The translations under genes were made by a program, and so were the position numbers. Below are positions 55,126 to 63,493 of a stretch of DNA of 64,000 nucleotides, one piece after another. The notes beneath the pieces were generated by a model. That model did no database searches. It saw nothing but the letters and a program-made list of their open reading frames with translations, and was not told where the DNA came from. The stretch's first letter is position 1. The number at the start of each line of letters is the position of its first letter. Source of the stretch: Sphingomonas sp. Root720 (lineage in GTDB: Bacteria; Pseudomonadota; Alphaproteobacteria; Sphingomonadales; Sphingomonadaceae); contig NZ_LMID01000011.1 of assembly GCF_001428605.1 (NCBI RefSeq), positions 758,704-822,703 of the forward strand, written 5' to 3'.

Positions 55126-55779
55126 ATGAGTCAGGCCGGAACATCGACTTCGCGGGTGAGCAAGCGGGAAGCGCTGGAGGCGGCCCTGCTCGATGCCGCC
55201 GAGATGCTGTTCGGCAGCCGCTCGGTCGAGGCGGTCTCGATGCGCGAGATCGCGGTCGCGGCCGGGACCAGCAACCATTTCGCGGTCCAGCATTATTTCA
55301 ACACCAAGGACGAACTGATCCGCGCGATCTTCCGCCGGCGTGCGGTTTCGATCGAGGGCCAGCGCGCCGAGCGGCTGGACGCGCTCCGCCGGTCGGGGCG
55401 CGGCGAGAGTGCGCGGGGCCTGCTCGAAGTGCTGTTCCTGCCGGTGATCGAGGAGCTCGATCACCATGGCAACCGCAGCTATGCGCGCTTCTTGCTTGGG
55501 GTGATGTGGGCGCATCCCTATATGCAGTTGCGCGACGAGATGAACGAACTGTTCCCTGTGTCCAACGAGGTCATGGCGCTGATCGTCGAGGCGGTACCGC
55601 ACCTGACCGAGGAATTGTTCGCCGCCCGCATCTCCGCCAGTGCCACGCTGTTCCTGCAGGCGTCGCTGCACTGGGACCATGGTGGCGGCAGCTGGCAGAG
55701 CGCCTATCGCGATTTCGACGAGGCGGTCGCGGACGCGATGTCGATGGCGGTCGCGGCGCTCGAGGCGCCGGTCGGCTGA
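55126..55779 (+). CDS. TetR/AcrR family transcriptional regulator
   Basis: This is a 217-residue protein from ATG 55126. The helix-turn-helix is REALEAALLDAAEMLFGSRS ... MREIAVAAGTSNHFAVQHYFNTKDELI, with TetR spacing. The rest is the helical ligand domain. It is the likely reader of the TTGTCA palindromes at 55036 and 50819, controlling the D-aminoacylase, ACMSD-like and hydroxyacid dehydrogenase genes. The site upstream of it would give autoregulation. Confidence 0.9.
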   Translation: MSQAGTSTSRVSKREALEAALLDAAEMLFGSRSVEAVSMREIAVAAGTSNHFAVQHYFNTKDELIRAIFRRRAVSIEGQRAERLDALRRSGRGESARGLLEVLFLPVIEELDHHGNRSYARFLLGVMWAHPYMQLRDEMNELFPVSNEVMALIVEAVPHLTEELFAARISASATLFLQASLHWDHGGGSWQSAYRDFDEAVADAMSMAVAALEAPVG

Positions 55780-55796
55780 TCGGGCCATCCGCGACG

Positions 55797-56981
55797 TCAG
55801 GCGGGTTCGATTCCGAACTCGGCCAGAACCTCGGCGGTATCGGCGCCCAGGACCGGGGCATGGCGACGGACACTGGCCGGAGTCTCCCCGAAGCGAGCGG
55901 GGTGCGCCGACAGGCGATAGGGGCCGATCACCGGATGCTCGCTGTCCTCGATCGTGCCTAGCGCGATGACATAGGGATCACTGGCGACGTCCTCCGGCCC
56001 GTTGACCGGCGCGAATACCGCGTCATTGGCTTCGAGCCGCTCGACCCATTCAGCGCGAGAGCGTCCCTGAAAGGCGCCGGAAAGAATGGCGTTCATCTCC
56101 TCGACGTTGATCAGCCGGTCCTTGAGGGTCAGGAAGCGGGGATCCTCGATCAGATCGGGCCGTTCGATAGCGGTGCACAGCCCCTTCCACTCGGGCTGGG
56201 CGAACATGCCGACGATGATGTGACCGTCGGCCGTCGGGAAGATGTAGCGGACCGACGAGGGGAAGGATCCGCGCTGGACCAGGTCGCCGGTCAGGCTGGC
56301 GTCGGCCATCACGTCGGGCCATAGGAAAGCGATGGCGGCATCGAGCATGCTGATCGTCACATGCTGGCCGATACCTTGCCGCTCGCGGGCGAGCAGCGCG
56401 GCGGTGACCGCTTGCCACACCGTCATCGCGGCGATTTTGTCGGTGATGATGGTGTTGACCATCGTCGGCTCGCCGGTGCCGCGCGGCGCCTGCATCTTGG
56501 CGAAGCCGGCCAGGCCCTGGACGACGATGTCGTAGACGCGCCGCTGGGCGCCGCGGCCTTCGCTGCCGAGCCCGTCGACCGAGACATAGATGATGTCGGG
56601 GCGCAGCGCCTTGACCTGTTCATAGCCGATGCCCAGCCGCTCTGCGACGCCGGGGCGGAAATTCTGGACGATCACGTCGCACTGAGCGGCGATCTTCTGC
56701 GCGGCGGCCTGGCCCTCGGCGCTCTTCATGTCGAGCACGATCGAGCGTTTGTTGCGGTTGCTGTTGAGGAAGAGGCTGGCCATCCCGTCGATGTCGCGAC
56801 GGAAATTGCCAGCGACCCTGGTCTGGTCGCCGCCCGCCACTTCGAGCTTGATGACCTCCGCCCCCTGGTCGCCGAGCAGCATCGTCGCCCATGGCACCGA
56901 GATATTCGCGCCCAGTTCGAGGATGCGATAGCCGTCGAGCGGGCCTTTCGCCGGACCATTTTCAGGGGTCTTGCCGACCAT
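55797..56981 (-). CDS. CaiB/BaiF family CoA transferase (family III)
   Basis: This is a 394-residue protein. GGGAGAAG precedes ATG 56981. N-terminal YRILELGANISVPWATMLLGDQGAEVIKLE, the FLNSNRNKRSIVLDMKSAEGQ segment, and NFRPGVAERLGIGYEQV are hallmark family III motifs. The ligand Asp around YDIVVQGLAGF is in the expected place. It moves CoA between acids in the cytoplasm. It converges with the TetR gene and is diverged from the BVMO. Likely activates a pathway carboxylate. Confidence 0.92.
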   Translation of the reverse strand: MVGKTPENGPAKGPLDGYRILELGANISVPWATMLLGDQGAEVIKLEVAGGDQTRVAGNFRRDIDGMASLFLNSNRNKRSIVLDMKSAEGQAAAQKIAAQCDVIVQNFRPGVAERLGIGYEQVKALRPDIIYVSVDGLGSEGRGAQRRVYDIVVQGLAGFAKMQAPRGTGEPTMVNTIITDKIAAMTVWQAVTAALLARERQGIGQHVTISMLDAAIAFLWPDVMADASLTGDLVQRGSFPSSVRYIFPTADGHIIVGMFAQPEWKGLCTAIERPDLIEDPRFLTLKDRLINVEEMNAILSGAFQGRSRAEWVERLEANDAVFAPVNGPEDVASDPYVIALGTIEDSEHPVIGPYRLSAHPARFGETPASVRRHAPVLGADTAEVLAEFGIEPA

Positions 56982-57010
56982 CCATCTTCTCCCGATATAT
57001 GCTTGATCAA

Positions 57011-57019
57011 TTGCATACA
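57011..57019. promoter_or_regulatory. TTGCATACA motif, CoA transferase upstream region
   Basis: TTGCATACA lies 30 bases before the CoA transferase start on the other strand, and reads TGTATGCAA toward the gene. It is a candidate half-site of a GntR-like regulator. Copies at 57135 and 61162 flank other units of the cluster. Confidence 0.4.
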
Positions 57020-57134
57020 GCAGATGTTCAGGTCAAGGAGGCGCTCCTGCTGGCTGCCGGTTTTTCGATCATTGGTACGGATTTTCGGGATTTTTCCCAC
57101 CGATGACGGAAGGCTTGCGCTGTCGCGATAATCA

Positions 57135-57143
57135 ATGCATACA
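57135..57143. promoter_or_regulatory. ATGCATACA motif upstream of the BVMO gene
   Basis: The core TGCATACA occurs 131 bases before the BVMO ATG within an AT-rich stretch (ATCAATGCATACATTTTTTA). It is in the shared 292-base divergent region. Confidence 0.4.
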
Positions 57144-57273
57144 TTTTTTAGCCGGCCTGTGCCGCGCCGTCGGACCGGAGAGTCCGGCGTCTGGAGAGCG
57201 ATGTACGATGATCGATCGATTTCCGCGCGCAGAATCCGGTTTGCATCCAGATTGCCGCTAGAGGGACATCGCC

Positions 57274-59253
57274 ATGCCAACATCTTCCGCCGCCGCGATC
57301 GCGCCTGCCCGGGAACCGGCAGGGGGCGTCCGTACCGAGTTGCTGGCGGCCAGCGATGCGCAGATCGACGATGTGGTGCGCTATTCCGATCCGATGTCGC
57401 TGCGTGGCCTGATCTACCAGTTGACCGGTGACGAGCAACTGGCGGCGGTCGAGACCGTCAAGAACCGCGTCTTCCTGGCCGAGGCCTGGAATGTCGCGAC
57501 CGAGGAAGGCGTCGCGCTGATCCAGCGCAAGGCCGCCGACTTCCTGAAGGCCTATCGCGATGCGGGCGCCGGGCCGATCGGTCCGGGCCCGGCCGATCGG
57601 TTGCCGCGCAGCCTGCATCTGGCGGCGGGCGATCCGATCCCGGCAGACGAGCTTGGCATGTGGATCGAGGAAACCGCGATCGATCGCTGGGCGCGGGGCC
57701 TGAACTGGCCCGCGCAGCCGACCGCCGAGCAGCTTGCCGGCTTCTCGGTCATCGTCATCGGCGCGGGGATGGGCGGGCTCAACGCCGCTGTGCAGCTCAA
57801 ACATGCCGGTATCGACTATATGGTGCTGGAGAAGAATCCCGAGGTCGGCGGCACCTGGTTCGAGAACCGCTATCCCGGCGCGCGGGTCGACACGCCGAGC
57901 CGCGCCTATACCCATATCTTCGGCGCCGATTTCGTCTTTGACCATCCCTTCTCGCCGCAGGAGGACAATGAACGCTACTTCAACTGGGTGGCCGATCATT
58001 TCGGGGTGCGCGGGGACATCCGCTTCAACACCGAAGTCTCATCGATGCGCTGGGACGAGGCCGCGAAGCTGTGGCGGATCGTCGCGCGCGATGCAGAGGG
58101 CGAGAAGCATTACACCGCAAATGCGATCATTTGCGCGACCGGGCTGCTGGCGCGACCCAACCTGCCCGACCTGCCCGGCATGGGGGATTTCGCAGGGCCG
58201 TCCTTCCACACCGCGCGCTGGCCCGCTGACCTCGACGTGTCGGACAAGCGGGTGGCGGTCATCGGCACCGGAGCGACCGGCTATCAGATGGTCCCCGAGC
58301 TGGCGAAGATCGCCAAGCATGTCGTGCTGTTCCAGCGCAAGCCGCAATGGCTGTTCCCGGTTCCGGGCTATCTGAGCGCCTTGCCCGACCAGGTGACCTG
58401 GCTCGACCGGAACCTGCCCTATCACATTAATTTCCTGCGCTTCCGTACCAACTGGCTGACCGGCGAGCATGTCTATGGCGACGTGTTCACCCTCGATCCC
58501 GACTGGAAGCATGATCTGTCGCGCAGCGCGCTGAACCACGAAATCCGCGAGGGCCGGCTTGCCTATATCCGCGAAAAATTCGCCGGCCGGCCCGACCTGA
58601 TCGAGAAGATGATCCCGCCGCATCCGCCCTTTTCGGCGCGGCCGATCCTCGTCGATGCCGACTATAACATCTATGACGCGCTGCTCCGCGACGATGTCGA
58701 CCTGGTGTCCGCCGGGGTCGACCGGATCACCGCAGACGGTGTCGTTGCCGGCGGCGAAACCCATCCGGTCGACGTCGTAGTCTATGCGACCGGCTTCAAG
58801 GCCAACGACCTGTTGTGGCCGATGGAGATCGTCGGCCGCGACGGGCTGACCGTCGAGCAGTTCTGGGACACGGACGGTTGCCGCGCCCACATCGCCGGCA
58901 GCATGATGCCAGGCTTCCCGAACTTCTTCATCCTCTACGGCCCCAACACCAACCCGGCGCATGGCGGCGGCATCGTCAACCATGAGGAGATGGTCACCCG
59001 CTTCGCGATGGAGGCGATGGCGCATATGATCCTGAGTGGTGACAGGGTCGTCGACGTCAGACGCGACGCCTTCGACCGCTACAATGCGCATCTCGACAAG
59101 CGCGAGGTGCTGAAGATCTACACCGACAGCCGCGCGCAGAATTTCTTCATGAACAAGCATGCGCGATCGTCGGTAATGTGCCCGCTGGGCCCGTCGGAAA
59201 TGTGGCGGATGTTCCGCGACGATGGACCGAACGACATCGTCTTCGGCCGCTGA
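57274..59253 (+). CDS. Type I Baeyer-Villiger monooxygenase, HAPMO-like
   Basis: This is a 659-residue flavoprotein. About 155 N-terminal residues form an extra helical domain, as in 4-hydroxyacetophenone monooxygenase (about 640). The FAD motif VIGAGMGGLNAAVQLKHAG is near residue 163. The BVMO fingerprint FAGPSFHTARWP (FxGxxxHxxxW) follows near residue 307, and the NADPH motif VIGTGATGYQM after it. The enzyme inserts oxygen next to a ketone, giving an ester, using NADPH and O2. The esterase 24 bases downstream would hydrolyse that ester. Substrate range is not readable. Confidence 0.93.
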   Translation: MPTSSAAAIAPAREPAGGVRTELLAASDAQIDDVVRYSDPMSLRGLIYQLTGDEQLAAVETVKNRVFLAEAWNVATEEGVALIQRKAADFLKAYRDAGAGPIGPGPADRLPRSLHLAAGDPIPADELGMWIEETAIDRWARGLNWPAQPTAEQLAGFSVIVIGAGMGGLNAAVQLKHAGIDYMVLEKNPEVGGTWFENRYPGARVDTPSRAYTHIFGADFVFDHPFSPQEDNERYFNWVADHFGVRGDIRFNTEVSSMRWDEAAKLWRIVARDAEGEKHYTANAIICATGLLARPNLPDLPGMGDFAGPSFHTARWPADLDVSDKRVAVIGTGATGYQMVPELAKIAKHVVLFQRKPQWLFPVPGYLSALPDQVTWLDRNLPYHINFLRFRTNWLTGEHVYGDVFTLDPDWKHDLSRSALNHEIREGRLAYIREKFAGRPDLIEKMIPPHPPFSARPILVDADYNIYDALLRDDVDLVSAGVDRITADGVVAGGETHPVDVVVYATGFKANDLLWPMEIVGRDGLTVEQFWDTDGCRAHIAGSMMPGFPNFFILYGPNTNPAHGGGIVNHEEMVTRFAMEAMAHMILSGDRVVDVRRDAFDRYNAHLDKREVLKIYTDSRAQNFFMNKHARSSVMCPLGPSEMWRMFRDDGPNDIVFGR

Positions 59254-59277
59254 TCCGTTTCGCCAGGAGAGCCTCTC

Positions 59278-60240
59278 ATGTCTGTATTGGACCGGATCGA
59301 TCCGGAATATCTGCCCATCGTGAAGATGGTCCCGATCATCGACCTCGAGGATGTCGCCCAGGCGCGCGCCGCGCTGAAGGCGGTGTTCGAGGCCGCGGGC
59401 ACGGCGCCGGCCGATCCCCGCGTGGCGAGCGCCGATCATCATGTCCCGGGCTGGGAAGGCGCGCCCGACGTGCTGGTGCGGACGTTCCGTCCCGTCGATG
59501 CGGTCGGCGACCTGCCGGCGCTGCTGTGGATCCAGGGTGGCGGCTATGTGCTGGGCGCGGCGGATCTCGATGATGCGTTGTGCGGGCAACTGGCGATCGA
59601 GCAGCAATGCCTGGTTGCGTCGGTCGCCTATCGCCGGGCGCCCGAGGCGCCGTTCCCGGCCGCGAGCGACGATTGTTACGCTGCGGCGCGCTGGCTGTTC
59701 GCGCAGGCCGGGGCGCTGCATGTCGATGTGTCGCGCATCGTCGTGGGCGGCGCGAGCGCAGGGGGCGGGGCGGCGGCCGCGCTGGCACTGCGCGCGCGGG
59801 ACAGCGGCGATTTCGCCTTCGTCCACCAGTTGCTGGTCTACCCGATGGTCGACGATCGCAACGACAGCGAGTCCGCGCGGCGGATCACCGATCCGGAATT
59901 GTGGTCGCGCAAGAATAACGGGCTCGCGTGGAAGGCCTATCTGGGCAGTGCTTATGGCACCGACGACGTGTCGCCTTATGCCGCACCGAGCCGTGCGACC
60001 GATCTGGGCCGGCTGCCTCCGGCGACGATCTTCGTCGGAGAGCTCGACGTCTTCCTTGACGAGAGCATCGACTATGCCCGCCGCCTGATCGCGGCCGGGG
60101 TGGCGACCGAGCTGCACCTTTATCCGGCCGTCCACCATGGCTTCGACGTCCACAAGGCCGACGCGGTCACCTCGCAGCGGTTCATCGCCGATCGCCGTCA
60201 TGCGTTGAGCCGGGCCTTCGCCACGGAGGCCGCGCGATGA
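59278..60240 (+). CDS. HSL-type alpha/beta hydrolase (esterase), QGGG variant
   Basis: This is a 320-residue protein, 24 bases after the BVMO gene. Nucleophile elbow GGASAGGGAAA (Ser near residue 161), Asp in VGELDVFLDES and His in AVHHGFDVH complete the triad. The hormone-sensitive-lipase oxyanion motif HGGG is QGGG here (LLWIQGGGYVLG), which may alter oxyanion support. It should cleave the ester formed by the BVMO. Its stop overlaps the SDR start by ATGA. Confidence 0.9.
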   Translation: MSVLDRIDPEYLPIVKMVPIIDLEDVAQARAALKAVFEAAGTAPADPRVASADHHVPGWEGAPDVLVRTFRPVDAVGDLPALLWIQGGGYVLGAADLDDALCGQLAIEQQCLVASVAYRRAPEAPFPAASDDCYAAARWLFAQAGALHVDVSRIVVGGASAGGGAAAALALRARDSGDFAFVHQLLVYPMVDDRNDSESARRITDPELWSRKNNGLAWKAYLGSAYGTDDVSPYAAPSRATDLGRLPPATIFVGELDVFLDESIDYARRLIAAGVATELHLYPAVHHGFDVHKADAVTSQRFIADRRHALSRAFATEAAR

Positions 60241-61067
60241 TCGTCGCGGCATCCCAGTCGATCGCCCTGATCACCGGCGCGGCCACCGGTATCGGCGAGG
60301 CCGCGGCGCGCGCGCTGGCGGCCCGCAACATGGTGGTGGTGGGGACCGACGTCGACGTCGTCCGTGGCGAGAAGCTGTTCGCCGCGCTCGGTGCGCCGCA
60401 CCTGTTCCTGCCGCTCGACGTCCGCGATCCGGCGGCTTGGGCCCGCACGGTCAGGGAGATCGTCAACCGCTTCGGCCGGCTCGATTTCGTCCATCTCAAC
60501 GCTGGGGTGATGAGCCGCCCGAAGGGCGCGCCGCTGATGGACGATCCGCTGACCTGGTTCACCGCCGAAGGCTATGCCAAGGTCATGGACGTTAATCTCG
60601 GCGGCGTGGCGCATGGCATCAAGGCCGCGCTCGAGGCGCCGGGCCTGTCGCGCATCCTGATCACCGCATCGGGGGCGGCGATCCTGCCGCTCGACCTCGA
60701 TCCCTATTACACCGCGTCCAAATATGGTGTGCTGGGGATGGGGCTGGCGCTCGCACCGACCCTGGAGAAGCGCGGCGTGCGGCTGGACGTCCTATGTCCC
60801 GGGGCGATCGGCACCGACCTGACCGCGCCCGATATTCGCGCCGCCATCCATCAGGAGCCCGCGGGCTTCATCGGAGAGGCGGTCGCCACCCTCGCGACGA
60901 CCGACGAGCCGGGGCCGGTGTGGCTCGCCTTCACCGAGGCCGAGGGCCTGAAGCGGTACGACGTTCCGGCGCTGCCGGGGCTTTCAGGGGCGCTAGACGT
61001 GACCGATCAGGCAAATGCACACAATGATCGTAATGTCGTCCCGGCACCTCGATCCTCTGTCAATTGA
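60237..61067 (+). CDS. Short-chain dehydrogenase/reductase
   Basis: This is a 276-residue protein. Cofactor motif TGAATGIGEAAA, catalytic Ser in ILITASGAA, Tyr/Lys in YYTASKYG, all classical. The Asp in GTDVDV after the first beta-alpha-beta favours NAD. It is co-translated with the esterase (ATGA overlap). It probably oxidises the alcohol made by ester cleavage or a ketone precursor. The last ~25 residues are low-complexity. Confidence 0.9.
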   Translation: MIVAASQSIALITGAATGIGEAAARALAARNMVVVGTDVDVVRGEKLFAALGAPHLFLPLDVRDPAAWARTVREIVNRFGRLDFVHLNAGVMSRPKGAPLMDDPLTWFTAEGYAKVMDVNLGGVAHGIKAALEAPGLSRILITASGAAILPLDLDPYYTASKYGVLGMGLALAPTLEKRGVRLDVLCPGAIGTDLTAPDIRAAIHQEPAGFIGEAVATLATTDEPGPVWLAFTEAEGLKRYDVPALPGLSGALDVTDQANAHNDRNVVPAPRSSVN

Positions 61068-61143
61068 AAAGCTCGATTATTCGGTAGATTTGTGGGTGTT
61101 CCGTATGGCGCCGCGATAACCGGCAGCTCCCTTCAAAAATGGA

Positions 61144-61170
61144 TTGCCTACAATCCTATTATTGCATACA
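61144..61170. promoter_or_regulatory. Tandem TTGC(C/A)TACA motif upstream of a TonB receptor
   Basis: TTGCCTACA (61144) and TTGCATACA (61162) lie 18 bases apart in the 163-base gap before the receptor gene. They match the motifs at 57011 and 57135. Confidence 0.42.
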
Positions 61171-61230
61171 TGTTGGGGCGTTAAGAAAAACCGCCAGGAG
61201 GCGGTGCGAGACGCCGGGGAGAGGAAGACG

Positions 61231-63420
61231 ATGAAGCGCAACACGACGGCTCATTGGATGGCGGGCGTTGCCGCGATCCTGGCCTATGCCATGCCGGCCC
61301 ACGCTCAGGACGCGGATGCCGCTCCGGCGGAGCAGCAGGACGGGGGCATCACCGACATCGTCGTGACGGCCAACCGCCGCGCCGAGCGGCTGCAGGATGT
61401 GCCGATCGCCGTCGCCGCTTATGGTTCGCAGGAGCTGAAGGCTTCGGGCGCCAACACCGTCCAGGATCTGGGCAACCTGACCCCGGGCCTGACCATCGCC
61501 AACCAGTCGGCGGGCATCACCCCCTTCATCCGCGGCATTGGCGCGGTCGACAACACGCTGGGGCAGGAGGGCGCGGTCGCGGTCTATGTCGACGGCGTCT
61601 ACATTCCGTCGGCCTATGCCTCGCTCTTCTCGTTCAACAATATCGAGCGGGTCGAAGTGCTGAAGGGGCCGCAGGGCACGCTGTTCGGCCGCAACGCGAC
61701 TGGCGGCCTGATCCACGTCATCACGCGCGACCCCGGCCAGACCACCGCGTTCGAGGGCAGTCTTTCCTACGGCAATTATGACACGGTGAAGGCGCAGGCC
61801 TATGGCGCGGCGCCGCTGTCGGATACGCTGTCGCTGAGCGTGGCGGGCATCTTTTCGCACCAGGGCAATGGCTTCGGCCGCAACACGACGCTCAACCGCG
61901 ACGTCGGCTTCGCCGGCAATGATCGCGCGGGACGGAGCAAGCTCGTCTGGAAGCCCACCGATGACACGACGATCAAGTTCGCGGCAGACTATGCGGTCAC
62001 CAAGCATTCGGACCAAGGTTCGGCCAAGACCTATCTGCCCGGCTCGATCTCGAGCGTCGACGGGCTCAGCGGGGCCGGCGGCTGGTGGGACGTGCGCGGT
62101 GGTGCGATCGAGGGCATCCAGACCAAGCAGGGTGGCGCCTCGCTCCATGTCGACCATGATTTCGGCGGAATCAGCCTGGTCAGCATCAGTTCGTGGCGCA
62201 AGTCGAAGGTCGTCCAGTCGTTCGACAATGACGCGACGCCCGCGGTCGTGCTCGATGCATATATCGATTCCCAGCGCACCCGGACCTACAGCCAGGAACT
62301 CCAGCTGCTGTCCGATCCGAGCGCCAATCTGAAGTGGATCGTCGGCGCCTTCTTCCTCGATGATCGCTCGTCCTTCGCGGCACCCAACGGTCTCGGCCTG
62401 TTCGGCAGCGGGGTCGGAACCGCGGTGCTGATCCAGAACACGATCAAGACGCGTTCCTATTCGGCCTTCGGTGAACTGACCGTCCCGCTGGGCGAAAGCA
62501 CCGAGATCACCGGCGGCATCCGCTACACCAGCGACAAGCGGACGATCTTCGGCAAGACCGATGTTCTCACCGCCTCGGTACCGGGTGCGCCGCTGCTGGT
62601 CAGCGTGCCTTCGCCGGAACAGAGCAGCCGCGAGAAGAAGCCGACCTGGCGCTTGGTCGTGAACCACGACTTCGCCCCCGACGTCATGGGCTATGTCTCC
62701 TACAATCGCGGCTTCAAGAGCGGCAATTTCAACGCCGTCACCGCGACCGACGCGCCGTTCAAGTCCGAGACGGTCGACGCCTACGAGGTTGGCCTGAAGA
62801 GCAAGCTGTTCGACAACCGCCTGCGGTTCAACGCTGCCGGCTTCTACTACAAATATAACAACCTGCAGCTTTCGGTGCTGCAGGGCTTCAACCTGGCGAC
62901 GATCAACGCGGCCAATTCGCGCATCTACGGTCTCGACCTCGACGGCGAATTCGCCTTCAATCGCGATTTCCGGATCCGGTTCGGCGCGGCCTATCTGAAC
63001 ACCAAGTTCGAGGATTTCCCCAACGCCCAATGTTCAAGCCGCAGCGCCGTCGGTCTGACCACCCAGTTCGTCTGCGACGCCTCGGGCAACCGGCTGACCC
63101 GCTCGCCGAAGACGACCTTCACGATTTCGCCGTCCTATGGTTTCGACACCGATGTCGGCCGGATCGATCTGTCGGCGACCTACGCCTATAATAGCGGCTT
63201 CTTCTGGGAACCCGACAACCGCCTCAAGCAGCCCTCCTATTCGCTGCTCAGCGGCCAGATCGGCTGGACCGACAGCAGCGGCCGCTATGGGGTCAGGGCG
63301 TTCGGCAAGAACCTGACCAACGAGAAATATGCGCTGTGGATGGTGGCCTTCGCCTTCGGTGACGAATATGCCGCAGCCCCGCCGCGGACCTATGGCGTGG
63401 AGCTGAGCGTCAAGTTCTGA
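61231..63420 (+). CDS. TonB-dependent receptor
   Basis: This is a 729-residue outer-membrane protein. ATG 61231 follows GGAGAGG; the frame is open upstream, but the signal peptide begins here (MKRNTTAHWMAGVAAILAYA, cleaved after AHA). TDIVVTANRRAERL box and plug (VEVLKGPQGTLFGRNATGGLIHV) match the receptor at 45424. The barrel ends GVELSVKF. It follows the BVMO-esterase-SDR unit and may import the ketone-bearing substrate. Confidence 0.93.
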   Translation: MKRNTTAHWMAGVAAILAYAMPAHAQDADAAPAEQQDGGITDIVVTANRRAERLQDVPIAVAAYGSQELKASGANTVQDLGNLTPGLTIANQSAGITPFIRGIGAVDNTLGQEGAVAVYVDGVYIPSAYASLFSFNNIERVEVLKGPQGTLFGRNATGGLIHVITRDPGQTTAFEGSLSYGNYDTVKAQAYGAAPLSDTLSLSVAGIFSHQGNGFGRNTTLNRDVGFAGNDRAGRSKLVWKPTDDTTIKFAADYAVTKHSDQGSAKTYLPGSISSVDGLSGAGGWWDVRGGAIEGIQTKQGGASLHVDHDFGGISLVSISSWRKSKVVQSFDNDATPAVVLDAYIDSQRTRTYSQELQLLSDPSANLKWIVGAFFLDDRSSFAAPNGLGLFGSGVGTAVLIQNTIKTRSYSAFGELTVPLGESTEITGGIRYTSDKRTIFGKTDVLTASVPGAPLLVSVPSPEQSSREKKPTWRLVVNHDFAPDVMGYVSYNRGFKSGNFNAVTATDAPFKSETVDAYEVGLKSKLFDNRLRFNAAGFYYKYNNLQLSVLQGFNLATINAANSRIYGLDLDGEFAFNRDFRIRFGAAYLNTKFEDFPNAQCSSRSAVGLTTQFVCDASGNRLTRSPKTTFTISPSYGFDTDVGRIDLSATYAYNSGFFWEPDNRLKQPSYSLLSGQIGWTDSSGRYGVRAFGKNLTNEKYALWMVAFAFGDEYAAAPPRTYGVELSVKF

Positions 63421-63493
63421 CGCCGCCCCAGGCCAATTCGCGCCCGCGACGCTCAGCCGGCGTCGCGGGCGCCCCCTTGTTCGGAGGAGCGCG

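Noticed and set aside
58039-60252. Long minus-strand open frame opposite the BVMO and esterase genes
   Set aside because: The plus strand has full-length enzymes with catalytic motifs. The antisense product is Arg/Asp-rich and motif-free.
61159-63030. Long minus-strand open frame opposite a TonB receptor
   Set aside because: It is the complement of a clear receptor gene; no start signal or domain.
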